From assembly GCF_007923445.1 (NCBI RefSeq), contig NZ_VOJI01000004.1:62001-126000 (forward strand): DNA of 64,000 bases, given 5' to 3'. Position 1 is the first letter of the stretch; each line of letters begins with the position of its first letter. A model generated the notes under the pieces. It did not search any database and was not told where the DNA came from. It worked only from the letters and a program-made list of their open reading frames with translations. The position numbers were made by a program, and so were the translations under genes. The DNA comes from Puniceibacterium confluentis (GTDB lineage: Bacteria; Pseudomonadota; Alphaproteobacteria; Rhodobacterales; Rhodobacteraceae). This document shows, piece after piece, positions 8,270 to 16,038 of the stretch.

Positions 8270-9355
8270 GTGACATTGACACGTGACGCGGTCCTGACCG
8301 CGCTGAAATCCGTGAGCGATCCGGTCTCGGGTGGCGACATTGTGACGGCCGGCCTGATCAAGGCCCTGACGGTGGACGCGGGCACCGTGCGCTTTGTGCT
8401 CGAAGTGCCGGGCGACAAGGCGCAGGCCTACACGCCAGTGCGTCAGAGCGCCGAGGATCTGGTCAGATCGCTGGAGGGCGCAGCAACCGTTTCGGTGGTG
8501 ATGACTGCTCATACCGCCAAGGCGCCGCCGGATCTCAAAGGGTCGGGACACGGCCATTCGCACGCGCCGAAACCGTTGCAGGGCGGACCGGAAAAGATTC
8601 CCGGTGTGGACCGGATCATTGCCATCGCCTCGGGCAAGGGCGGTGTCGGCAAATCCACCGTGTCTGCCAATCTCGCCTGTGCGCTGGCCGCCGAAGGCCG
8701 CCGCGTCGGTCTGCTGGACGCCGATGTCTATGGTCCCAGCCAGCCGCGGATGCTGGGCGTCAGCGGTCGGCCGGCAAGCCCGGATGGCAAGACCATCCTG
8801 CCGATGCGCAACTTCGGCGTCACCATGATGTCCATCGGCCTGATGGTCAACGAAGGCCAGGCGGTGGTCTGGCGCGGCCCGATGCTGATGGGCGCGTTGC
8901 AGCAGATGCTGATGCAGGTGCAGTGGGGAGCGCTGGATGTCCTGCTGGTCGATCTGCCGCCTGGCACTGGCGACGTGCAGATGACCTTGGCGCAGAAGGC
9001 GCGGGTCGATGGCGCCATCGTGGTCAGCACTCCGCAGGACGTCGCGCTTCTGGATGCCCGCAAGGGCATCGACATGTTCAACCAGATGAAGGTGCCGATC
9101 CTTGGGCTGATCGAGAACATGTCGACGCATGTCTGCAGCAACTGCGGCCACGAGGAACACATCTTTGGCCACGGCGGCGTCGCGGCAGAGGCTGCCAAGA
9201 TCGGCGTGCCGCTGCTGGCCGAAATCCCGCTGCACCTCGACATCCGCGTGGCGTCCGACGGCGGCGCACCGATCGTTGTCTCCAAACCCGACAGCCCGCA
9301 GGCCCAGAGCTTCCGCGACCTGGCCCGTCGGCTGGTGTCCGAGGGGCGCGCATGA
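8270..9355 (+). CDS. apbC: Mrp/ApbC-type iron-sulfur cluster carrier ATPase
   Basis: A 361-residue P-loop ATPase of the Mrp/NBP35 family, which binds and passes on [4Fe-4S] clusters. The N-terminal 90 residues form a MIP18-like domain (SDPVSGGDIV). A His-rich linker (GHGHSHAPK) follows, then the deviant Walker A ASGKGGVGKST, the LDADVYGPSQPRML switch, VDLPPGTGDVQ, and the C-terminal bridging motif CSNC near residue 288. The start is a GTG at 8270. The following gene begins inside its stop codon (ATGA). Its place next to an iron-sulfur-rich formate dehydrogenase locus is suggestive but the protein is a general housekeeping factor. Confidence 0.95.
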   Translation: MTLTRDAVLTALKSVSDPVSGGDIVTAGLIKALTVDAGTVRFVLEVPGDKAQAYTPVRQSAEDLVRSLEGAATVSVVMTAHTAKAPPDLKGSGHGHSHAPKPLQGGPEKIPGVDRIIAIASGKGGVGKSTVSANLACALAAEGRRVGLLDADVYGPSQPRMLGVSGRPASPDGKTILPMRNFGVTMMSIGLMVNEGQAVVWRGPMLMGALQQMLMQVQWGALDVLLVDLPPGTGDVQMTLAQKARVDGAIVVSTPQDVALLDARKGIDMFNQMKVPILGLIENMSTHVCSNCGHEEHIFGHGGVAAEAAKIGVPLLAEIPLHLDIRVASDGGAPIVVSKPDSPQAQSFRDLARRLVSEGRA

Positions 9356-10056
9356 CGCGTGCCCCGCAGTTTCCGCCGCTGATGAGCGGGTTGAACGCTG
9401 CGGGGCACGACCCCTTTGCCGCCGCCTGTGAAGCGGCGCGGGACGGGGTCGATGCCGGATTGATCCTGTATGATCTGAGCGACGATCTGCGTGCCGCGCT
9501 GATCTGCGCCCCCGAGGTGCCACTGGCGCAGGCCGTGGCGATGCTGCCGCTCTGCGGTGTCGGGGTGCAGAATGCGCTGGGGGCTCTGGCCCCGCCCGAG
9601 GTGCCGGTGCATCTGGACTGGAGCGGCGTGATCCGCGTCAATGGCGGGCGCTGCGGGGCGCTGCGGATGGCCGCGTCGACCCGTGATCCGGAGGTGATAC
9701 CGGACTGGCTTGTCGTGGGATATGCGCTGCGATTCGAAGCGACCTTGCAGGATCAGGGCAATACCCCGGACGAGACCGCGCTTTACGCCGAGGGCTGTGG
9801 CGAGCTGACGCCGCAGGACATGCTTGAATCCTGGGCCCGCCACACGCTGACCTGGATCCACCGCTGGGAGCAGGAGGGCATGACCCCGCTGCACCGCGAA
9901 TGGAGCGGCCTGTTGCACGGTCTGGGCCGACCGGTCACAATCGCGGGACGGGACGGCACCTTTCTCGGAGTGGACGAAAACCTTGGTATGCTGCTGAAAG
10001 CAGAGGGCACGACCCATCTGATCCCGCTCACCGACCTGCTGGAGACACAGACATGA
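9352..10056 (+). CDS. Biotin/lipoate ligase-like protein with DUF4444-type C-terminus
   Basis: A 234-residue protein. The N-terminal two thirds look like a divergent biotin/lipoate ligase fold (LILYDLSDDLRAALICAPE, then VHLDWSGVIRVNGGRCGALRMA), and the C-terminal part (EWSGLLHGLGRPV, GTFLGVDENLGMLLK) resembles the small barrel domain that follows ligase domains. I cannot point to an intact ligase active site, so it may bind rather than transfer a cofactor. Its start overlaps the Mrp stop, and its own stop overlaps the next start by four bases, so the four genes form one translationally coupled operon. Confidence 0.75.
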   Translation: MTRAPQFPPLMSGLNAAGHDPFAAACEAARDGVDAGLILYDLSDDLRAALICAPEVPLAQAVAMLPLCGVGVQNALGALAPPEVPVHLDWSGVIRVNGGRCGALRMAASTRDPEVIPDWLVVGYALRFEATLQDQGNTPDETALYAEGCGELTPQDMLESWARHTLTWIHRWEQEGMTPLHREWSGLLHGLGRPVTIAGRDGTFLGVDENLGMLLKAEGTTHLIPLTDLLETQT

Positions 10057-10532
10057 AACTCGCCCGCGCCATCCATTTCGACGAAAGCGACACACGCGTC
10101 TTTCATTCTCCGGCCCGCACCGGTGAATGGTGCCTCTCGGGGGGCTTTGAATTTTCCAACTGGAGCGAGGGCGATCTGGTCGGCAAGGCGCGCCAGGCCT
10201 TCGCCAACGGCTGGCTGGGGATCGAAACCTTTGGCCGGGTGAGCTTTGTCGCGGTGACCCGGCTCGAACCCTCCGAGCGCGAGGCGCTCATCACCTCTCT
10301 CGCGCAGCATTTTGTCGACACCTACGGCGCGCCGTCGCCCGAGGCTGCACGCCCGGTCGCGACCGAGGAAATCGACCAGATGATCGCACTGTGTGACGAT
10401 CATGCGCCCAACACGCTGCTCACCGTGGCCCGTGAACTCACCGAGGCGGGCGTGCGCGAAAGCTTTCGGGTGATCGAGGCGCAGGAGGCCGACATCATGC
10501 AGTTCGCCGTGCACGGCGAACTGGACGACTGA
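10053..10532 (+). CDS. DUF6505 conserved protein
   Basis: A 159-residue soluble protein opening MKLARAIHFDESDTRVF, with a central FEFSNWSEGDLVGKARQAF block and a helical end VRESFRVIEAQEADIMQF. It belongs to a conserved alphaproteobacterial family of unknown function, which I recall as DUF6505. It is the last gene of the DUF6494-apbC-ligase-like operon, joined by an ATGA overlap, and converges with the SARP-type regulator gene 84 bp downstream. Confidence 0.75.
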   Translation: MKLARAIHFDESDTRVFHSPARTGEWCLSGGFEFSNWSEGDLVGKARQAFANGWLGIETFGRVSFVAVTRLEPSEREALITSLAQHFVDTYGAPSPEAARPVATEEIDQMIALCDDHAPNTLLTVARELTEAGVRESFRVIEAQEADIMQFAVHGELDD

Positions 10533-10615
10533 GCCGCACCGGCACCGTCTTGCGCGGATCTATCGGCAAAGGCCCCGCGCAGCGCCGCTCCGGCGCCCTG
10601 CCGCAGCCGCTCCCG

Positions 10616-12217
10616 TCAGAGCAGTGCCCGGATCGGCTCCAGCAATCCCTTGGCGCGCAGGGTGCGTACCGGGTAGGTCTCGTCGTTGACAAATCGGTCG
10701 AGGGTGAACCCGGGCTCGATCCTCGACAGCTTTTCGGCGGTGGCCAGTGCCTTGTCCATCTGGCCGTCCAGGGCGTAGAGCGCCAGCAGATGCCGGTGCG
10801 CCGGGCGCAATGACGGCGCGGCGCGGGCCGCCGCTTCGCCGGCCGCAATCGCTTCGGCGGGGTTGTTGCAGGCGATGTTGACGACGCAGTGGTTGACTTC
10901 CCACCACTGGCGGAATGGCGAAAACCGCGCGATCTGCCGGGCCTGGGTGGAGTATTTGATCGCCAGTTCGGGCGCGCCCGCGCGCATGTGCGACATCGCC
11001 TTGGCGGTCCAGGCAAAGCCGTTCGACGGATTCTGCTCGACCGCCAGGTCGGCCATTTCCATGCCCCCCACCGCGTCTCCCAGTCCCATCACCCGGACCT
11101 GCGCCACAAGCGCCTGTACCAGCGAATTGTCCATCGAATCCTCGATTGCACGCTGGTTGAACCACGCGGCTTCCTCGCGAAGGGCCTGGGGATTGTCCTC
11201 GAGCAGTTCGATCAGCTGGATCATCCGCACCAGGCTGCGCCAGCCGAGGTAGATGCCGTTCTGGTCGACGTCATGGGCCTGGCTCAGCAGGCTGTCGGCC
11301 TCGCGCAGGGCGTCGGGTTCAAAGCTGAACATCCGGTACAGCGCCAGCCGCGCAAGCGCCGTGGCGCGCGCTTCGGGGCGGGCATTCTCGACGATCAGGG
11401 GCAGCTTGGCGACCACGCGGTCGGCGGCCTCGAAGACGATGGCGGCAATCGGCACGGAAGAGTTCAGCACGTCCCCGGCGTCTTCCAGTGCGTGCAGTTT
11501 GGAATACAGGATCTGCCCGGTCGGGATATGCACGATCTTGATGAAGACGCTGGTCTTGCCATCGTTCTCCATCAGGTCGCAGCCGATCTGGAGATCCCCC
11601 TCCTGGCGCTGGGTCGGGCCGGTGTGCTGACCCGAGCGGCGCCAGGCGCGGACATTTTCGGCAACGGTCTGGCCGATCTGGTTGGCGAGGATGTCGCCGA
11701 TGATTCCCTTCTGATCGGCGCCGTGCACATCGGTGCGGCATTCGATCATCACGCCGCGGGCGACGCGGGGGCGCGCGGCCTCGATCGTCTCGCGCATCCG
11801 GGTGCGTTCGGCGCGCAGCCAGTCCTCGAATTCCGGATCACGCACATCCAGCCCTTCGAGCAGCTCGCGGTCTTCATTTTCACTGCCCGCCGAGACCGTC
11901 TTTTCCACGGTCACAAGTGCGGGGTTCAGCGACAGCGCAGTGCGGTCACCCTGCAGCGCGGCCCCCAGAGCCGGGGACAGGCCGCGCAGCTTGGACAGCG
12001 CCTGCCGCAAATTGGCCGAGGCCTGTTCGGGTCCGAACGTGCTCCAGAGTTTGTCCTCGAGCCATCGGCGCGGGCGGTTCATGCCGGGTGTCAGCGCCAG
12101 TATCGCCAGCAGGGCCTGGTTCTTGGCGCCGGGTGGCGTGATGTCGGCGCCATCGGGTGTTGTCACCTTGAACGGACCCAGCACTGAAATTCTGACTGCC
12201 GCTGCTGCGTCGCCCAT
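10616..12217 (-). CDS. SARP-type transcriptional regulator with TPR-like C-terminus
   Basis: A 533-residue regulator. Residues about 7-105 form an OmpR/SARP-like winged helix (VRISVLGPFKVTTPDGADI, GAKNQALLAILALTPG, ASANLRQALSKLRG). A linker with the fragment GDILANQIGQTVAENV leads to an adenylate-cyclase-regulator-like middle (IFIKIVHIPTGQILYS). The last 200 residues are helical repeats of TPR type (AWTAKAMSHMRAGAPELAIKYS and similar). No receiver domain or kinase is visible, so the signal is probably sensed by the C-terminal half. The ATG at 12217 has AGGA six bases upstream. It is divergent from the haloperoxidase-fold gene at 12418, its most likely target. Confidence 0.8.
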   Translation of the reverse strand: MGDAAAAVRISVLGPFKVTTPDGADITPPGAKNQALLAILALTPGMNRPRRWLEDKLWSTFGPEQASANLRQALSKLRGLSPALGAALQGDRTALSLNPALVTVEKTVSAGSENEDRELLEGLDVRDPEFEDWLRAERTRMRETIEAARPRVARGVMIECRTDVHGADQKGIIGDILANQIGQTVAENVRAWRRSGQHTGPTQRQEGDLQIGCDLMENDGKTSVFIKIVHIPTGQILYSKLHALEDAGDVLNSSVPIAAIVFEAADRVVAKLPLIVENARPEARATALARLALYRMFSFEPDALREADSLLSQAHDVDQNGIYLGWRSLVRMIQLIELLEDNPQALREEAAWFNQRAIEDSMDNSLVQALVAQVRVMGLGDAVGGMEMADLAVEQNPSNGFAWTAKAMSHMRAGAPELAIKYSTQARQIARFSPFRQWWEVNHCVVNIACNNPAEAIAAGEAAARAAPSLRPAHRHLLALYALDGQMDKALATAEKLSRIEPGFTLDRFVNDETYPVRTLRAKGLLEPIRALL

Positions 12218-12417
12218 ACCAATCCTGCATGTCTAAATTGCCGTAATACCGGCCCCTGCGCAAGGATCGTAGCATTGAGGTCACATTAGCGCAATCAGCG
12301 TGAAATCTTCGTTAATACCCATACCATAGGCAGAATGCCTTTTGACCTGGGCCAAGAACGCCGTCAGGGTCGGGGACAAACAGATCCGGAAATTTTCGCA
12401 TTAAACTGGAGTATTGG
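12218..12417. promoter_or_regulatory. Divergent intergenic region between SARP regulator and haloperoxidase-fold gene
   Basis: This 200-bp gap is AT-richer than its surroundings and must hold the promoters of both flanking genes. Visible pieces are TTAATACC near 12314 and an AT-rich stretch (AAATTTTCGCATTAAACTGGAG) just before the rightward ribosome site. I could not assign a consensus promoter or an inverted repeat with confidence. Confidence 0.3.
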
Positions 12418-13503
12418 ATGGCGGTATTTGGTGTCGAAGGGGTTGAGGGCGTCGAAGGTGTCGAGGGCGTGGAAGGGGTCGAGGGCGTCGAAGGTGTCGA
12501 GGGGGTGGAAGGCGTCGAAGGTGTCGAAGGCCGGTCCGGCGGCACGCCCAGCTGGGCCATCCTGTCCGCCCGTGCCGGCACCCAGCGTATGTGGCCCGGC
12601 GCCAACCGTACCCCTGCTGCGCAATCCGCCTGGGAGGCGTTCCGCAAGCTCGCCTCGGGGCCACGGGCGTCGGTCCTGTCGCAGGCGCTTGGCACCCAGT
12701 TCGCGGTGACACTGGCCAGCAGCGCCGCCGCCAACGACAGCGCGGTGATCACGGTGCAGGGCGCTCCGCTGGTGACGTTGAACAAACCCTCGACGCAATT
12801 CCTGGCCGCGCATCAGATCGACTATCTGCGCGCGGCCGCAGACTTGCAGGCCGACCGTCTGGGCGAAATCAAGGTCCAGACCGGCCGGTTGGTGCCGTTC
12901 TTTGCCACCGTCGGCTATCTCAGCGGCGACGCCACCAAATGGACGCTGCGCATGGCGGGAACACTGCTGCGGCTGTGCAAGTCGGTCGAGATGCCGGTGA
13001 AGATGGGGCTGGATGTCCCGCGGCCTATCGCTCTGTCGACGGCGGTGCAGCCGGTGATCCAGACACCCGGACATGGGTCTTATCCGAGCGGTCATGCCAC
13101 CGAGGCCTTTGTGCTGGCCACGCTGTTCTCGCGGTTTTTCTATGCCACGCCCTTTGACCCGGCGCAGGCGGTCAGCACTCAGGACGAAGTCATGCGTTAT
13201 GCCGCCCGCATTGCCACCAACCGGACGGTTGCCGGGGTCCATTATCCGACCGACAGCATGGCCGGTGCGGTTTCGGGCCTGACGCTGGCCGAAGCGCTGA
13301 TCAACCTGCTGGATGGCAAGACCCAGACACCGTCGCGGATCTATCATGGTGAAAGTTATCAGGGCGATTTCAATCTCAGCCTGCTGGGGGAGGCACTGAA
13401 CGACCCGGCTGTGGTCGAAGCCGGGACCGTGGCTCTGGACCCGTCGCAAGTGCCCGTCTGGATGCAGGAGATGTGGACCGAGATTAAATCCGAGTGGCAA
13501 TGA
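12418..13503 (+). CDS. PAP2-superfamily protein of vanadium-haloperoxidase fold with N-terminal VEG repeat
   Basis: A 361-residue protein with all three motifs of the PAP2/vanadium haloperoxidase active site: KX6RP (KMGLDVPRP), PSGH (GSYPSGHAT, near nt 13080) and RX5HX3D (NRTVAGVHYPTDS, near nt 13225). It could be a vanadium-dependent haloperoxidase or an acid phosphatase; the fold does not decide. No signal peptide is seen. Residues 6-38 are eleven perfect copies of Val-Glu-Gly, absent from ordinary family members. The ATG at 12418 has GGAG seven bases upstream and directly precedes the repeat. It is divergent from a SARP regulator and convergent with a subtilisin-like protease gene. Confidence 0.8.
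   Translation: MAVFGVEGVEGVEGVEGVEGVEGVEGVEGVEGVEGVEGRSGGTPSWAILSARAGTQRMWPGANRTPAAQSAWEAFRKLASGPRASVLSQALGTQFAVTLASSAAANDSAVITVQGAPLVTLNKPSTQFLAAHQIDYLRAAADLQADRLGEIKVQTGRLVPFFATVGYLSGDATKWTLRMAGTLLRLCKSVEMPVKMGLDVPRPIALSTAVQPVIQTPGHGSYPSGHATEAFVLATLFSRFFYATPFDPAQAVSTQDEVMRYAARIATNRTVAGVHYPTDSMAGAVSGLTLAEALINLLDGKTQTPSRIYHGESYQGDFNLSLLGEALNDPAVVEAGTVALDPSQVPVWMQEMWTEIKSEWQ
12433..12531 (+). repeat. 9-bp tandem repeat encoding eleven Val-Glu-Gly units
   Basis: Eleven head-to-tail copies of GTSGARGGN-type 9-mers, all encoding VEG, at the N-terminus of the PAP2/haloperoxidase-fold gene. The copies differ only at third codon positions (GTC/GTG/GTT, GAA/GAG, GGC/GGT/GGG), so the peptide is perfectly kept while the DNA has drifted. 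That pattern suggests selection on the peptide rather than a very recent expansion. Confidence 0.95.
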
Positions 13504-13666
13504 GGCAGCCGCCTTCCAGGAGTCCGGGCGATGCACAGGGGCCTTTTGTCCCCGCCCAGGAAGGCTGAGACCGCTGCCAAAGAGTCGGTCCCGCCGCTGA
13601 CCGGGCCGTGGCCGGGCAGAGCCTTGGCGGCAGCGCCATCGTCGCCAGGCGAGACCCCTTCGGATC

Positions 13667-15778
13667 TCACTCGCGCGGTCGCGCTCCGGCCATGACATCC
13701 ACGATGCCGGCGCCCAATCGCGTCGCGCTGCCCGGCGGCACCGGCAAGATGGGCACAGCGCCGCCGCGCAGGTCGTCCATCTGGGTGCCGCCGCCGGTCG
13801 CGGCGTTCTGCACGATCAGCGTGGCGTTCATCGCCAGTGCACGCGTCAGGCGGCCCGCCGCCGCACTGGTGCCGGCGATCGGGGACACCGATCCGGTGAG
13901 GGTGCCGGCAGCCAGCACCCCGCGCTGCACCCGGCCATCTTCGGCCCGGGTTGCAGCGGTCGGACCGGGCACGGTCCAATCCGCCCCGTCCGGAGTGTAA
14001 TAGGCCGGCACATAGCTTTGGCTGGCGGCCTGCCACTGTGCGGCACCGGCGCTGAAGACCTGTCGCGCCGTGTCGGTGACCAGTGCACTGTGGGTGCCTG
14101 CGCGGGTGATCGGGCTGTCTGCGGCAAGCCCGCTCCAGTTGCCGCGCTCTGGATCCCAGACATAGGCCGAGGGGCCGCCGTCAAAATAGGACTGCCGCCC
14201 GCGGTTGGAATTGTATCCCGGCAGGGTCTCGTCGCGCTGGATCTGCAGGTGCACGGCGCAGGGGGCCTGCCCGCCATAGCGCACCGCAACCTGCCAGGCA
14301 CCGGCTTCGGCCAGAGGTTCGCCCGCGACCTGCGCCTCGTTCGGAGCCAGCGCGAGTGTGTGCGTGGCGGCCTGTGTGACACGATCGCTCAGCACGTGGG
14401 CCCCGACATGGTAGATCCGTGCAACGGCTGCGCCGTTCGCGGAAAGCGAGCGGAAGGCGCCCTCGGGCAGGGGAACGAACCCCGACGCCACGCCGGACGG
14501 GGGGCTCAGGGCAATTTCGATCTGACCCGAAGGCACGCCATCCGGGGTGCGGATTTCCAGGTAACTGGCGGTCAGGTCGTCCGGTTGCACGCGCCAGGTG
14601 ATCTCCTGTTCGGTTGTGCCGACGGCGGGATCAAAGTCGAATTGTGCCACCTGACGACTGCGGCGGTTGTTGCCAAAGGCCCAGACCACGCGCACCGGCT
14701 GTCCGGTCACCTGTTCCCAGACGGCGGCCTCGCGGGCGATCTGGTACTCGGCAAAGCTGCTGCCATCCTTGGGCCCGGCCAGCATTCCCAGCGACAGGTT
14801 GATGATCACCGGCGCCTTCTTGTCGATCAGTGCGGATTGGGACAATACCCAGCGCACCGCCTGCACCATGTAGCTTTCGAACCGCATTCCCGAGGTGTCC
14901 GACACTGCTTCGGGCGGCAATTGCACGCCGAGCAATGGCCAGCGGTGCACCGGATCCCCCGTCGCCTCGGGGTCCGCCCCGGCGGCCAGATCCAGCACAT
15001 GGGTTCCGTGACTGCGGCCGAATTCCAGCGCGCGGTGCCCCTCGGTGCCGTAGAGCTGTTGGTTCAGAGCGGAATAGACCGCCGCTTCCTCAAGCGCGTC
15101 ACCTCTGGCCAGCCAGGTATTGATGTCCTTGCGGCTGTATATTTCACCGATATGGGCGCGGCGCGGACCGGGGCCCCTGGGGCGGGTTTCCAGCGCTTGC
15201 AGCCAGACGGCGTGAAACCGGGTCCGGTATTTACCCGCGCCGGTGGGTTTGCGGAACCGGGCATTCAGAAATCCGATACCATCGTCGATAATGGCGACAA
15301 TCGGCGGATGCCCCTTGGCTGCACTGGATGTATCGGCGTCCCGGGTGTCATCGACCGACAGGGTCTGGGGCGTCTGGTCAGCGTCCAGATTGACCGGATA
15401 GCCCATGTCGATCACGTCCATCAGTGACGCGTAGGCGCCGAGCGGCGTGCCGTGGCGCAGGTAAAGCGCATATTCGTCCGGCAGCCCGGTCGCGGTCGGC
15501 GGCTGTGCGGCGCGCGCGGCAAGGCGGTCGTATTCCTGCGGATCCATCAGCAGCGGATCCAGCGGCGTGTCGACCTGGTCCAGCACTGCCTGCCGGGTGG
15601 TTTCGATTCGGGGTGGCGTGCCGCTCGGTTTCAGGCGGACAAAGACCGGCGTGAACCAGACCGGGCTGCGTGCGGGGGGCGGCGCAAGGGCTGCACGGCG
15701 CTCTTGCAGAAGCCAGGACCAGTCAAGATAGGCATCCCAGAAATCGGCTGAAACCGGCGGCGACCACGTCAAGACCAT
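13667..15778 (-). CDS. Subtilisin-like (S8) serine protease
   Basis: A 703-residue S8-family peptidase with the complete triad: Asp165 in VAIIDDGIGFLN, His257 in RSHGTHVLDLAAG, and Ser638 in IAGTSAAAGRL, plus the oxyanion-type segment VVWAFGNNRRSR. A 100-residue insertion of jelly-roll character (QIEIALSPPSGVASGFVPL and onward) separates His from Ser. No signal peptide or pro-domain with a membrane segment is seen at the N-terminus (MVLTWSPPVSADFWDAYLDW), so it may act inside the cell or leave by an unknown route. It lies between the two haloperoxidase-fold genes and diverges from the second. Substrate unknown. Confidence 0.85.
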   Translation of the reverse strand: MVLTWSPPVSADFWDAYLDWSWLLQERRAALAPPPARSPVWFTPVFVRLKPSGTPPRIETTRQAVLDQVDTPLDPLLMDPQEYDRLAARAAQPPTATGLPDEYALYLRHGTPLGAYASLMDVIDMGYPVNLDADQTPQTLSVDDTRDADTSSAAKGHPPIVAIIDDGIGFLNARFRKPTGAGKYRTRFHAVWLQALETRPRGPGPRRAHIGEIYSRKDINTWLARGDALEEAAVYSALNQQLYGTEGHRALEFGRSHGTHVLDLAAGADPEATGDPVHRWPLLGVQLPPEAVSDTSGMRFESYMVQAVRWVLSQSALIDKKAPVIINLSLGMLAGPKDGSSFAEYQIAREAAVWEQVTGQPVRVVWAFGNNRRSRQVAQFDFDPAVGTTEQEITWRVQPDDLTASYLEIRTPDGVPSGQIEIALSPPSGVASGFVPLPEGAFRSLSANGAAVARIYHVGAHVLSDRVTQAATHTLALAPNEAQVAGEPLAEAGAWQVAVRYGGQAPCAVHLQIQRDETLPGYNSNRGRQSYFDGGPSAYVWDPERGNWSGLAADSPITRAGTHSALVTDTARQVFSAGAAQWQAASQSYVPAYYTPDGADWTVPGPTAATRAEDGRVQRGVLAAGTLTGSVSPIAGTSAAAGRLTRALAMNATLIVQNAATGGGTQMDDLRGGAVPILPVPPGSATRLGAGIVDVMAGARPRE

Positions 15779-15847
15779 GCAGCTTTCCCATCTTCTGACA
15801 GCATTCCAGCCAAGGAAACGCAGTTGGTCGACCCGAGGTCAAGCAAG

Positions 15848-15869
15848 CCCGCATCTTTTGCGGTTTTTT
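15848..15869 (+). terminator. Hairpin with T-run upstream of the degenerate haloperoxidase gene
   Basis: CCGCA-TCTTT-TGCGG followed by six T residues is a small rho-independent terminator shape on the plus strand. It lies about 170 bp before the start of the gene at 16039 and just upstream of the start of the leftward protease gene, so it does not end any annotated gene. It could end a short untranslated transcript or act as an attenuator for the downstream gene. Confidence 0.45.
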
Positions 15870-16038
15870 CACGGGCGGGTCGGGGCCGGCGCGCGGTTGC
15901 CACCGGAATTTACGGCGCTGTCGCGCCGGTTTCACGCAGGGCTCACCTTGCACTCACGCGGGGTGGTTAACGTTTGGTTAACACAGGGACCGCGGACCTC
16001 GGCAGAGGGCGCGGCGAAGTCCTCCGGAGTTGCCTGCC

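Noticed and set aside
12433-12531. CRISPR array or transposon end
   Set aside because: Units are 9 bp, contiguous and without spacers, and keep a coding frame.
12312-12785. Minus-strand frame with a Thr-Pro-Ser repeat opposite the VEG repeat
   Set aside because: The repeat is simply the complement of the VEG codons; the plus-strand frame continues into a full PAP2 domain, the minus one into noise.
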